Origin: JAPOXK01 sp965220315
Lineage (GTDB): Bacteria; Chloroflexota; Dehalococcoidia; Bin125
Direction of reading: 5' to 3'
DNA: 64,000 bases
NCBI GenBank assembly: GCA_965220315.1
Contig: CBDCPP010000001.1
Coordinates: 434,001 to 498,000, forward strand
The notes beneath the pieces are model-generated. The model worked only from the letters and a program-made list of their open reading frames with translations, did not search any database and was not told where the DNA came from. The position numbers and the translations under genes are program-made. This document shows positions 33,552-42,075 of the stretch, piece after piece. How positions within the stretch are numbered: position 1 is the stretch's first letter; the number at the start of each line of letters is the position of its first letter.

Positions 33552-34817
33552 CTAGTGGATGGGAGCGTCGGGGTCGATGGCTTCGATGATCTCTTTGACG
33601 CGGGCGGTGAAGCGGGCGGCGAGGGCGCCGTCCAGGGCGCGATGGTCGAAGGAGAGGCAGAGGTTCATCATGGCGCGGATGGCGAGGGCATCGGTACCGC
33701 CTGCGGCGCCGTCCGCGCTTTGGATGACGACGGCGCGTTTGATGATGGCTTCGGTGGTGAGGATGGCGACTTGGGGTTGGTGGATGATGGGAGCGCTCAT
33801 GGTGGTGCCGAAGGCGCCGGTGTTGTCGATGGTGAAGGTGCCGCCCTGGATCTCATGGAGCTTGAGGCCGCCGCTGCGGGCGCGAGCGGCGACATCGGCG
33901 ATGGCGTGAGCGCACTCGGCGATGCTCATGCGGTCGGCTTGGTGGACGACGGGGACGACGAGGCCGTCGGGCACGTCGACGGCAAAGCCGAGGTTAATGT
34001 CGCCGCGCTCGAAGAGCTGGCCGTCCTGCCAGGTGGCGTTGAGGCGGGGGAACTGGTGGAGAGCACGGGCGACGGCGTGGGCGATGAAGGCGAGGTAGGT
34101 GAGGGCGACGTCTTCGCGCTGGCGGAACTCGTCCTTGCGGGCGGTGCGAGCGGCGACGAGGGAAGTGACGTCGGTCTCCATGACGAGCCAGGCGTGGGCG
34201 GCGGCGCGGCGGCTGCGGATCATGTGATCGGCGATGGCGCGCCGCATGGGAGTTTCGGGGACGGCGCGGTCTTCGGTGAGCTGTTCGGTGAATGGGGTGG
34301 GAGCGTCCGCTACGGCGGAAGAGGCCTCTAGGGACGGGACGGCTTGCGCCTCAATGGCGGCGCGCATGTCTTTCTTGGTGATGCGGCCGCCGGCGCCGGT
34401 GCCGCGGAGGGTGGCGGGGTCGATATTGTGCTGGGTGGCGAGACGGGCGACGATGGGAGAGAGCTTTTGGGCGCCGGTGCCTCTTCTGGTGCCGGTTTGG
34501 GGCTGGACGGCCTGAGCCAGGGGAGCTTGGGAGGGCGCGCTGGGAGTGCCTGCAGCCGTGGGCGGTTCGGCGGCCGTAGCACCGGTCCCTTGGATCTCTG
34601 CGAGGGGTGTGCCGATGGGAACGGTCTGACCTTCCTCCACCATGATGCGGCTGAGGGTGCCGGCGAAGGGAGAGGGGATCTCGACGTTGACTTTTTCGGT
34701 GTCGATTTCGACGAGAGGATCGTCGAGGGCGACACGATCGTTGGGTTGCTTGAGCCAACGGATGACGGTGCCCTCTGTGACGCTCTCACCGAGCTGCGGC
34801 ATGGTGAGGGTGGGCAT
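33552..34817 (-). CDS. Dihydrolipoamide acyltransferase (E2) of a 2-oxoacid dehydrogenase complex
   Basis: This 421-residue E2 has a lipoyl domain with EIDTEKVNVEIPSPFAG (lipoylated Lys), a Pro/Ala linker and a peripheral-subunit-binding domain (IVARLATQHNIDPATLRGTG). The catalytic domain has the active site LSFDHRALDGALAARF. It acylates CoA in the complex; the 2-oxoacid is undetermined (pyruvate, 2-oxoglutarate or branched chain). ATG 34817 overlaps the E1 beta stop by one nucleotide (TAATG). No E3 (lipoamide dehydrogenase) gene follows. The C-terminal motif and linker are normal, so the protein looks intact. Confidence 0.93.
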   Translation of the reverse strand: MPTLTMPQLGESVTEGTVIRWLKQPNDRVALDDPLVEIDTEKVNVEIPSPFAGTLSRIMVEEGQTVPIGTPLAEIQGTGATAAEPPTAAGTPSAPSQAPLAQAVQPQTGTRRGTGAQKLSPIVARLATQHNIDPATLRGTGAGGRITKKDMRAAIEAQAVPSLEASSAVADAPTPFTEQLTEDRAVPETPMRRAIADHMIRSRRAAAHAWLVMETDVTSLVAARTARKDEFRQREDVALTYLAFIAHAVARALHQFPRLNATWQDGQLFERGDINLGFAVDVPDGLVVPVVHQADRMSIAECAHAIADVAARARSGGLKLHEIQGGTFTIDNTGAFGTTMSAPIIHQPQVAILTTEAIIKRAVVIQSADGAAGGTDALAIRAMMNLCLSFDHRALDGALAARFTARVKEIIEAIDPDAPIH

Positions 34818-35797
34818 TAGTAAGCTGCCAGGTTGCGCACGGCCTGCGCGATGGTGTCGGGGTTGGGGAGGAAGGCTTGCTCCAGGGCGGGGTGGTAGCC
34901 CATTGCGGGGACGTCCGGACCGGCGAGGCGCTGGATGGGAGCGTCGAGGTGCTCGAAGGCTTCGGCGGCGATGATGGCGGCGATCTCGCCGCCGATACCG
35001 CCTGTGAGGTGATCCTCGTGCACGATGAGGACCTTGCCGGTGCGGCGCGCAGCATTGAGGATGGCGGGCTTATCTAAGGGAAGGACGGTGCGGAGGTCGA
35101 GGACGAGACAGTCGATGCTCTCGGCTTGAAGCTGCTGGGCGGCGTCGAGGCTGTGATGGAGGGCGAGTCCGGTGGCGATGATGGCGACGTCCTGACCGTC
35201 GCGTCGGAGGGCGGCCTGGCCGATGGGAACGGGAGGAAGGGGATCGGGCAGCTCTTCACGGATGAGACGGTAGGAGCGCTTGTGTTCGAGGAAAATGACG
35301 GGGTCAGGATCTTGGACGGCGCTGTGGAGGAGTGCTTTGGCGTCGGCGGGGGTGGCGGGCATCACGACTTTGAGCCCGGGGACGTGGGCGAAGAGGGCTT
35401 CCATGCTCTGAGAGTGGTAGAGGCCGCCGTGAACGCCGCCGCCATAGGGGGCGCGGACGACGAGAGGGACGGTCCAGGTGCCGAGACTGCGGTAGCGCAT
35501 TTTGGCGGCTTCGGAGATGAGCTGGTTGAGAGCAGGAAAGATGAAGTCGACGAATTGGATCTCGACGATGGGGCGCATGCCGCCGATGGCGGCGCCGATG
35601 GCGGCGCCGGTAAATCCGGCTTCGGCGAGAGGGGTGTCGAAGACGCGGTGGGGTCCGAACTCGTCGATGAGCCCATCGGTGATGCGGAAGACGCCCCCAG
35701 CTTCGACATCCTCGCCGAGGAGAATGACCCGGTCATCGGCGCGCATGATCTCGCGGTGGGCGCTCTGGATGGCTTCGGCGATGGATGTTTGCGTCAC
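34817..35797 (-). CDS. 2-Oxoacid dehydrogenase E1 component, beta subunit
   Basis: The 326-residue thiamin-diphosphate enzyme subunit contains VILLGEDVEAGGVFRIT, VFDTPLAEAGFTGAAIGAAI, VEIQFVDFIFPALNQL, VRAPYGGGVHGGLYHSQSME and VLIVHEDHLTGGIGGEIAAI, standard for the transketolase-like beta subunit. With E1 alpha it decarboxylates a 2-oxoacid and passes the acyl unit to the lipoyl group of E2. GTG 35797 overlaps the E1 alpha stop as GTGA. It lies in the operon E1 alpha - E1 beta - E2, each pair overlapping by 1-4 nt, so translation is coupled. Confidence 0.94.
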   Translation of the reverse strand: MTQTSIAEAIQSAHREIMRADDRVILLGEDVEAGGVFRITDGLIDEFGPHRVFDTPLAEAGFTGAAIGAAIGGMRPIVEIQFVDFIFPALNQLISEAAKMRYRSLGTWTVPLVVRAPYGGGVHGGLYHSQSMEALFAHVPGLKVVMPATPADAKALLHSAVQDPDPVIFLEHKRSYRLIREELPDPLPPVPIGQAALRRDGQDVAIIATGLALHHSLDAAQQLQAESIDCLVLDLRTVLPLDKPAILNAARRTGKVLIVHEDHLTGGIGGEIAAIIAAEAFEHLDAPIQRLAGPDVPAMGYHPALEQAFLPNPDTIAQAVRNLAAY

Positions 35798-36858
35798 GGA
35801 AGGCTTGGAGTTGGTTGGGCGGTGGAGTCCGCGTAAACGTGGGTGGCGAGAGAGGCAGGGTCTGGATCTGGAGCGGCGGCGGCGGATGCTTCGGCGAGGC
35901 GGAGCTCTTCAGCGGCCTTGGCGATGAGTTGATCGGCGTGCTCAGCGGTGAGGATATTGGCTTCTAGGAGGTGCTTACGAAGGCGGTCGATAGGATCGCG
36001 CGCGCGCCAGAGGTCGAGTTCTTCGCGGGTGCGATAGCGCCGGTCATCGTCGTCGGAGGAGTGAGGAACGATGCGGTAGGTTTTGGCTTCGAGGAGAGTG
36101 GGGCCGTGGCCGCGGCGGGCTTCCTGCACGGCGATTTGCATGGCGCGGTGGACTTCGATCAGGTCGTTGCCGTCGACGATGGCACCCCGGACCCCGTAGG
36201 CCTGGGCACGGTCGGCGACATCTGTGATGACCATCTCTTTCGCTTGGATTTCGGTGATGGCGTAGCCGTTGTTCTCGACGACAACGATGAGAGGGAGGCA
36301 CTGGACGGCGGCGAAGTTGAGGCCCTCGTGGAACTCGCCTTGGTTCGTGGATCCTTCGCCGAGGTAGGTGACGGCAACGGCGTCGTGGCCTTGCAGCTTG
36401 GCGGCCCAGGCGAGGCCGGCGGCGATGGGGAGCTGCGTGCCGACGACGCTGGAGCCGGAGACGATGCGGAGGCGTTTATGGCTCCAGTGTGCGGGCATTT
36501 GGCGACCGCCGCTGTTTGGGTCGTCGGCTTTAGCGAAGACGTTAAGCATGAGTTCGTTGGGGGTCATGCCGAGGGCGAGGGCAACGCCAAGGTCGCGATA
36601 GTAGGGAACGACCCAGTCCTTGCCGGCGGAGAGGGCCGCGACGGTACCAACTTGGGTCGCTTCGTGGCCTTGGCCGGTGATGACGAAAGGGGCTTTGCCT
36701 TGGCGATTGAGGACAAACCAGCGCTCGCCGATCTTGCGCGTGAGTACCATTTGGTACCAGCGTGTGATGAGATCGTCGTGAGTGAGACTGGTGCTGGGAT
36801 GGGGTTCATCCACATGCTGGGTGCCGGCGGAGGGCTGTGGCTGCTGGGTGGTGGTCAT
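35794..36858 (-). CDS. 2-Oxoacid dehydrogenase E1 component, alpha subunit
   Basis: This 354-residue subunit binds thiamin diphosphate through the GDG-x-NN motif, seen here as VTYLGEGSTNQGEFHEGLNF and IVVVENNGYAI. GEGS replaces the first GDG. Other conserved blocks are GTVAALSAGKDWVVPYYRD, SGSSVVGTQLPIAAGLAWAA and HSSDDDDRRYRT, the last being the phosphorylatable loop region. The N-terminal 30 residues are Gln/Pro-rich. The ATG at 36858 is the natural start, and a 131-bp gap to the alcohol dehydrogenase gene upstream probably holds the promoter. It is the first gene of the E1-E2 operon. Confidence 0.93.
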   Translation of the reverse strand: MTTTQQPQPSAGTQHVDEPHPSTSLTHDDLITRWYQMVLTRKIGERWFVLNRQGKAPFVITGQGHEATQVGTVAALSAGKDWVVPYYRDLGVALALGMTPNELMLNVFAKADDPNSGGRQMPAHWSHKRLRIVSGSSVVGTQLPIAAGLAWAAKLQGHDAVAVTYLGEGSTNQGEFHEGLNFAAVQCLPLIVVVENNGYAITEIQAKEMVITDVADRAQAYGVRGAIVDGNDLIEVHRAMQIAVQEARRGHGPTLLEAKTYRIVPHSSDDDDRRYRTREELDLWRARDPIDRLRKHLLEANILTAEHADQLIAKAAEELRLAEASAAAAPDPDPASLATHVYADSTAQPTPSLP

Positions 36859-36989
36859 GCGGGCCCTCGGTGTTTCTTTCCGGAGGGTTCTGCGTGGATC
36901 GTTCCCGAAGATTCTCGCTATATGGTAGTCCTCGCGCGGGGGAGGATGGTGGAAGTGAAGTTGGAGCCACACGCGCGTGATCGTCCGTG

Positions 36990-38027
36990 CTAGCGCGTAA
37001 GCTGAGGCTCGACGAGGACCTTTACTTGTGTGGTGGGCTGCGCGAGGGCGGTGAACATGGCAGGGACTTCGTCGATGGTGATGATGTCACTAATGAGCTG
37101 ATCGGCCGGGATGGCGCCGCGCGCGCGAGTGGTGAGCGCTTCCTGAAATTCAGCGCGGGTGTAGGCGAAAACGTAGTGGACTTCGAGTTCGCGGCCGTGA
37201 GCGGTCATGGGCTGGAGCTGATAGGGCTGCAGACAGACGCCGGTGACGGCGACGCGGCCGTTGCGACCCGTGAGACGCATCGCTTCTTGCAGGGCAGGAG
37301 GCGTGCCGACGCATTCGAAGACGACGGCCGGCCAGGCGCCATGGGCGAGTTCGCGCAGGGTGGCGGTAGGGTCGGCCAGGTTGGGATCGATGGCAGCGTC
37401 GGCGCCGAGGACTCGTGCGAGGTTGCGGCGGGCGGGCGCGGGATCGGAAACGACGATGGGATGAGCGGCGCGCAGCTTGGCCCAGGCGAGAGTGAAGAGG
37501 CCGATGGGGCCTGCACCCATGATGATGCAGGGTTCGCCGGGGGCGAGGCGCACCCGGTTGAGGCTATGAAGTGCGACGGCGAGAGGCTCAGTGAGAGCGG
37601 CGTGTCGGTCAGAGAGCGTGTCGGGGATGGAGAAGAGGGCATGCGGGCTGACGCGTACGTACTCGGCGAAGGCGCCGGGGATGGCGGCGTGGTTGAGGCC
37701 GTGGCCCAGGGAGCGGATGCAGCGCCAGTCGTAGCCGGCAGTACATTCGGGACAGGCGCCGCAGTTCATGGCGGGAATGGAGACGACGCGATCACCGGGA
37801 CGCCAGGGATCGGCGCCGCGAGTGACTTCGGCGACGACGCCGGAGAACTCGTGGCCGAGGATGGTACCAGGTTGGGTGTCGAAAGTTTCTGGGTGGCGGA
37901 GGGCGTGGAGGTCCGTGCCGCAGATGCCACAGTCGCGGACGGCGAGGAGGACCTCGCCGGGCTCTGGGTGGAGATCGACGTTTTGGACGGCGAGACGCTG
38001 GTGGGTGGTAACGCAGACGGCGCGCAT
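36990..38027 (-). CDS. Zinc-dependent medium-chain alcohol dehydrogenase
   Basis: The 345-residue MDR enzyme has the catalytic zinc site in DCGICGTDLHALRH and PGTILGHEFSGVV (the G-H-E motif). The structural zinc cysteines lie in NCGACPECTAGYDWRC, and the NAD(P)-binding loop is CIIMGAGPIGLFTLAW. It is related to threonine, sorbitol and 2,3-butanediol dehydrogenases; the substrate is not assignable. The ATG at 38027 overlaps the stop of the upstream gene by one nucleotide (TAATG), so it is translated with the barrel protein. The next gene downstream, E1 alpha, begins 131 bp later. Confidence 0.9.
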   Translation of the reverse strand: MRAVCVTTHQRLAVQNVDLHPEPGEVLLAVRDCGICGTDLHALRHPETFDTQPGTILGHEFSGVVAEVTRGADPWRPGDRVVSIPAMNCGACPECTAGYDWRCIRSLGHGLNHAAIPGAFAEYVRVSPHALFSIPDTLSDRHAALTEPLAVALHSLNRVRLAPGEPCIIMGAGPIGLFTLAWAKLRAAHPIVVSDPAPARRNLARVLGADAAIDPNLADPTATLRELAHGAWPAVVFECVGTPPALQEAMRLTGRNGRVAVTGVCLQPYQLQPMTAHGRELEVHYVFAYTRAEFQEALTTRARGAIPADQLISDIITIDEVPAMFTALAQPTTQVKVLVEPQLTR

Positions 38028-39826
38028 TAGTCGGATTGGACGGCGGCGTCCGTATCGGCGTCCGTATCGGCGTCCGTGCCTTGGGCTTGATGTTGCTCTT
38101 GCTCGAGGAGGGAAGCGGTGCGGAGCGCGGCCATGAGGAAATGCTGGGCATTGTCGCAACGGAGAGCGCGATGGCCGAGGGAGCGCCGGACGGCGCCGTG
38201 GTGGCCGGGGCTGCGGACGAAAACAAGGTCGACAGCGCCGAGTTGGAGCTGGAGCAGGAAGCGCTGGGCTTGGAGAAGGGCGGTGCGGTAGCGGGCGGCG
38301 CGGTCGGTGTCGCCGCGGCGGCGGGCGAGAGCCCAGGCGGCGGCGATGCCTTCGGCGTAGGCTGCGGTTCCGATGCCGGGGCCGCCTTCGAAGCCCCCGG
38401 CCCAGGTGGGGATGGGGTGGGCGGGAGAGTACTGGCGATCGAGGGTCCAGTCGGCCATGTCGTAGGCGAAGTCGGCGGCGGCGGCGGTGGCGGGAATGGC
38501 ATCTGCGAGTTCGCAGGCTTGGATCATCCAGGCAGGGAAGGCGAGGTCTCTGTTGCTCTCCTGCATCCACCAGTCGCGGTAGTGCTTAAGGGCGGCGCGG
38601 ACGGCTTCGGCGAGACGGTCACGCTTGGTGATGAGGTAGCGGCGGGCGAGGGCGAGGGCGCATTGACCGGCGTAGTAGGTTTCACTGCCTCCCAGTTCGG
38701 TGCCGCGGACGGTCTGGGTAAAGGCGCCGGTGCGGTCTTGGAGGGCAAGCAAGGTGGCGGTGAGATCCTCAGTGGGTGAGGTGGGGCCGTGCGCGCGCCC
38801 CTCGATTTCGGCGAGAGCGAGGAGGGTGAGAGGGATGGCGCCGACGCGGCGGTGGCCGTCCGCATCCGCGAGGGTGGCGATGCCGCCGGGGCCGTCGTGC
38901 TTGAGACCGGTCTGGATAAGGCCGGCGATGGCGCGGGCGGCTGCGGCGACGAAGGGCTTCTGACGGGTGGTGCGGGCGAGCTTGGCCATGCTCCAAGCAC
39001 AGCCGGCTTGACGAACGATGGAGTCAGTGGGAGACCACTCGTCGAGTTGGGGGATGAACTCGTAGTGGAAGAGGCCGTTAGGAAGCTGGTGACGGCCGAG
39101 CCAGGCGCCGGCTTGAAGGGCGGCGGTGAGGAGGCGGTCGTGGGTGACTTCGTCTTGCGCGACAAGGCGTGTGTCGCCGTGGAGTTCGACGATGCGGTCG
39201 GGGGGCGGATCGCCGTTGGTGGCGGTGGGTGGTTCGAGCAGGGCGAGCAGGCGGTTGGCGGTGAAGCGTTGGACGGTCACGGATGCGGGGAGCCAGTAGC
39301 CGGGCGGACGGGCTTGCTTGAGGAGACCTTTGATCCAGTAGGGGGTGGGCTCGCCGGCGTGCAGGGGATCGGTGGGCCAGCCGCCGCTGAGCCGTCCGTT
39401 GTGGGAGAGGACGAGACCTTCATGGGAGGTGCGAACGCTCTGTAGGAGCCCGGAGAGTCCTTGCGGATTGATCGCTTCGATGGCACCAACGGTTTCGATC
39501 TCGAGGAAAGTAGGGGGTTGGGACGGCGATTGCTCCGTGGCCGGCTGGTCGTCGAATTCGTTGTGGAATTGGGAAGCGGGTGCTTCAGGTGGCGGCGCTT
39601 CTTGCTCGGCGGGTTGACGGTCGGCGGCGGCGCGGGTGGCGGCGGTGCGGACGGCGGTCGGCGCATTGGGATCGGCGGCTTCGCCTTCGCCGATGATCCA
39701 GCCCTGCTGCCAGATGCGGACCCGGGCGCGGCCGTGCCAGCTTGTCGGGGGGTCACCGCTGGCGTCGGCAGCGGCGACGCCTTCCCGGGCGGCGGCGACG
39801 AGAGTGGCGGAGTCTGGGTCGATCAT
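38027..39826 (-). CDS. Unrecognised protein with a predicted alpha/alpha-barrel (six-hairpin-like) domain
   Basis: The 599-residue protein has no clear signal peptide. Its N-terminal 130 residues are low-complexity and rich in Ala, Pro, Gln and Glu. From about residue 220 it shows repeated helical hairpins of the type in terpenoid-cyclase/six-hairpin toroids (LLTAALQAGAWLGRHQLPNG, GSETYYAGQCALALARRYL, TWAGGFEGGPGIGTAAYAEG). Such folds are known in glycoside hydrolases and epimerases. The segment SHEGLVLSHNGRLSGGW before it suggests a second domain. The tail contains DADTDADTDA from a 12-bp repeat. It is coupled to the alcohol dehydrogenase gene. Function is not known; a carbohydrate role is only a guess. 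Confidence 0.6.
   Translation of the reverse strand: MIDPDSATLVAAAREGVAAADASGDPPTSWHGRARVRIWQQGWIIGEGEAADPNAPTAVRTAATRAAADRQPAEQEAPPPEAPASQFHNEFDDQPATEQSPSQPPTFLEIETVGAIEAINPQGLSGLLQSVRTSHEGLVLSHNGRLSGGWPTDPLHAGEPTPYWIKGLLKQARPPGYWLPASVTVQRFTANRLLALLEPPTATNGDPPPDRIVELHGDTRLVAQDEVTHDRLLTAALQAGAWLGRHQLPNGLFHYEFIPQLDEWSPTDSIVRQAGCAWSMAKLARTTRQKPFVAAAARAIAGLIQTGLKHDGPGGIATLADADGHRRVGAIPLTLLALAEIEGRAHGPTSPTEDLTATLLALQDRTGAFTQTVRGTELGGSETYYAGQCALALARRYLITKRDRLAEAVRAALKHYRDWWMQESNRDLAFPAWMIQACELADAIPATAAAADFAYDMADWTLDRQYSPAHPIPTWAGGFEGGPGIGTAAYAEGIAAAWALARRRGDTDRAARYRTALLQAQRFLLQLQLGAVDLVFVRSPGHHGAVRRSLGHRALRCDNAQHFLMAALRTASLLEQEQHQAQGTDADTDADTDAAVQSD
38045..38080. repeat. Three tandem 12-bp units encoding the DADT tail of the barrel protein
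   Basis: GGCGTCCGTATC occurs at 38045-38056 and 38057-38068, with a third copy altered at its last three bases at 38069-38080. On the coding (-) strand this gives an Asp-Ala-Asp-Thr repeat near the C-terminus. The unit length is a multiple of three, so copy number changes would keep the frame. Confidence 0.7.
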
Positions 39827-40012
39827 GGATTTACATGCTAGCGGGCCGCACGAGAACGGGTGCGGTCGCTGTGGCTTTGGTGGGTCATGATTGGGAGGAA
39901 TCCGTGGGCTTCGCATTGACGGAGACACAGACGCTGTAACGCGGAGAGGAAAGGGCTGCTTGCCTTACTGACCGGCGAGATTAGTGTCGCGGCTTCGTCG
40001 CGCGGACGAGAT

Positions 40013-41035
40013 CTATCCGCGAAGCGCCGTCAGGATCACGCGCGCGTTGGCTTCGTCGGTGGGGGTGTCTCCGGGGTCGGAGCCGTCGGGGATGGAGAGG
40101 AGGACGGTGGAGCAGGAGCCGAATCGCTGGCGCAGTTTGGGAGCGATCTCGTTTGGCGGGCCGACGACGCCGAAAGTCTCGATCATTGCGTCGGTGATGA
40201 GGTTGGGCATGTCGTCCCAGCGGTCGGCGGCGGAGAGGTCGTGGAGCTGCCGCTGGAGGTTGCCCCAGCCGTGCAAGCCGAGGACTTGTTGGTAGATCTG
40301 GGTGGATCCGTAGAAAGCGATGAGACGAGCGAGCTCGGCCTTCCCGCGGCGAATGGTTGCATCGTCGGTGGCGACGACGACGCGGGCGCTGGCGGCGAGA
40401 TCGATGCCGGCGAAGGAGCGGCCGGCGCGGCGGGCGCCGGTTTCCAGGTTGGGGAGGATGACGTCGCTGAGGTACTTGGCCGAGCAGAGGGAGTGGAGGC
40501 GGAGGCCGTCGGCGACCTCGCCGGCCAGACGGCACATGCCGGGGCCGACGGCGGAGAGGTAGACGGGGATATGGGGGTGGTCGATCGGGGGCGGGCGGAA
40601 GAAGGGGGTCATGAGGGTGAAGGTGTAGTGCTGGCCCTGGAAGTTGAGGGGACCGCCGCTGTTCCAGCAATCCCAGATGGCGCGGAGGGCGTGGACGTAC
40701 TCGCGCAGGCGGGGGGCAGGAGCGGACCAAGGGACGCTGAAGCGGCGTTCGTTGTGGCCCTTGACCTGGGGGCCGAGGCCGAGGCGGAAGCGGCCGTTGC
40801 TGAAGCGTTGGAGGTCGTAGCTGAGCTGGGCCGTGATCATGGGGCTGCGGGGGAAGGCGATGGCAACGCTCGTGGCGAGGGTGAGGGCGGGAGCGTGCTC
40901 GGCGGCGAGGAGAAGAGGGAAGAAGGGGTCGTGGGAGGTTTCTTGGGTGGCGAGGCCGTCGTAGCCGAGCGCTTGGGCGTGGCGTGCCTTGGCGGGGAGG
41001 TTAGTGAGGCCGGTGAGTCGAGTTTCGACGCGCAT
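40013..41035 (-). CDS. Luciferase-like monooxygenase family oxidoreductase (tandem copy 1)
   Basis: The 340-residue LLM-class protein has a start MRVETRLTGLTNLPAKARHA, then GYDGLATQETSHDPFFPLLL, LATSVAIAFPRSPMITA, NGRFRLGLGPQVKGHNERRF, HIPVYLSAVGPGMCRLAGEV and a C-terminal TDEANARVILTAL. It resembles the F420-dependent LLM type with a conserved T-S-V-A-I-A-F-P-R-S-P block. It is the downstream member of a tandem pair on the - strand (20-bp gap), with the middle 361 bp almost identical to the neighbour and the ends diverged. Substrate and cofactor are unknown; paralogy suggests different substrates. Confidence 0.87.
   Translation of the reverse strand: MRVETRLTGLTNLPAKARHAQALGYDGLATQETSHDPFFPLLLAAEHAPALTLATSVAIAFPRSPMITAQLSYDLQRFSNGRFRLGLGPQVKGHNERRFSVPWSAPAPRLREYVHALRAIWDCWNSGGPLNFQGQHYTFTLMTPFFRPPPIDHPHIPVYLSAVGPGMCRLAGEVADGLRLHSLCSAKYLSDVILPNLETGARRAGRSFAGIDLAASARVVVATDDATIRRGKAELARLIAFYGSTQIYQQVLGLHGWGNLQRQLHDLSAADRWDDMPNLITDAMIETFGVVGPPNEIAPKLRQRFGSCSTVLLSIPDGSDPGDTPTDEANARVILTALRG
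40443..40803. repeat. Gene-conversion patch, copy 1 (pairs with 41477-41837)
   Basis: This stretch aligns without gaps to 41477-41837 (offset 1034) at roughly 93-95% identity by eye. It encodes the middle of the two tandem luciferase-like genes. Flanking DNA drops to clearly lower identity on both sides. Confidence 0.7.
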
Positions 41036-41055
41036 TGGGTTGCTTGGTGTATGGG

Positions 41056-42072
41056 TTAGCCGGTGTGGAAGGTGTCAATGAGGCGGCGGAGAGTGGCGTC
41101 GTCCTCGGCGGTGCCCGGGGGCATGTCCAGGGAGACGGCGGAACAGGTGGCGCCGTAGCGGGCGAGGACGTCGCGAGCGGCGACCTCGGGCGCGCCGATG
41201 GCGGCGAAGGCTTCGAGCATTGCGTCGCTGACGTGGTCGGGCATCTCGTGCCAGCGGTTTTGGAGGGACAGTTCGTGGAACTGGGCGGTCAGATGCCCCC
41301 AGCCGTGGACGTCGAGGACGGTTTGGTAGGTGCGGGTGGAGGCGTAGAAGGCGATGCGCTGGGCTATAGCGGCTTTGCCGGTGCGGATGGCTTGGTCGTC
41401 GTCTGCGGGGATGAGGAAGCCTCCGCAGACGAGATCGATGTCTGCGAGGGAGCGCCCGGCGGCGCGGGCGCCCGCTTCCAGGTTGGGGAGGATGACGTCA
41501 TTGAGGTACTTGACGGAGCAGAGAGGGTGGAGGCGGAGGCCGTTGGCGACCTCGCCGGCCAGACGGCACATGCCGGGGCCGACGGCGGAGAGGTAGACGG
41601 GGATGTGGAGGTGGTCGATCGGGGGCGGGCGGAAGAAGGGGGTCATGAGAGTGAAGGTGTAGTGCTGGCCCTGGAAGTTGAGGGGACCGCCGCTGTTCCA
41701 GCAGTCCCAGATGGCGCGAAGGGCATGGACGTACTCGCGCAGACGGGGGGCGGGGGCGGACCAAGGGACGCTGAAGCGGCGTTCGTTGTGGCCTTTGACC
41801 TGGGGGCCGAGGCCGAGGCGGAAGCGGCCATTGCTGAGGCCTTGGAGGTCCCAGCCGATGTTGGCGGTGATCATGGGGCTGCGAGGGAAGGCGATAGCGA
41901 CGTTGGTGCCTAGCGTGATGTGCTGCGTGTGCTCGGCGGCGAGCACGAGGGGGAAAAAGGGATCGTGTTGGGTTTCGTGCGTATTGAGCGCGTCGAAACC
42001 AAGGCGCTCGGCATGTTGGGCATGGGCGGGAACTTGGGCGAGGTCGCAGTCGATCCTGGCTTCGACGCGCAT
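41056..42072 (-). CDS. Luciferase-like monooxygenase family oxidoreductase (tandem copy 2)
   Basis: The 338-residue protein starts MRVEARIDCDLAQVPAHAQH and has the same layout as its neighbour: GFDALNTHETQHDPFFPLVL, LGTNVAIAFPRSPMITA and NGRFRLGLGPQVKGHNERRF. The middle, which includes the segments HIPVYLSAVGPGMCRLAGEV and ILPNLEAGARAAGRSL, is near-identical to copy 1. The N- and C-terminal thirds are clearly diverged, so these are an old duplication with a recent homogenised patch. The next gene upstream (Wzz-like) ends 4 bp before, so all three may be cotranscribed. Confidence 0.87.
   Translation of the reverse strand: MRVEARIDCDLAQVPAHAQHAERLGFDALNTHETQHDPFFPLVLAAEHTQHITLGTNVAIAFPRSPMITANIGWDLQGLSNGRFRLGLGPQVKGHNERRFSVPWSAPAPRLREYVHALRAIWDCWNSGGPLNFQGQHYTFTLMTPFFRPPPIDHLHIPVYLSAVGPGMCRLAGEVANGLRLHPLCSVKYLNDVILPNLEAGARAAGRSLADIDLVCGGFLIPADDDQAIRTGKAAIAQRIAFYASTRTYQTVLDVHGWGHLTAQFHELSLQNRWHEMPDHVSDAMLEAFAAIGAPEVAARDVLARYGATCSAVSLDMPPGTAEDDATLRRLIDTFHTG
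41477..41837. repeat. Gene-conversion patch, copy 2 (pairs with 40443-40803)
   Basis: This is the matching copy in the second luciferase-like gene. The identity is estimated by eye, not computed. Confidence 0.7.
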
Positions 42073-42075
42073 GGT

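Noticed and set aside
38045..38080. A short CRISPR-like repeat
   Set aside because: Units are only 12 bp, contiguous without spacers, and lie in a coding frame.
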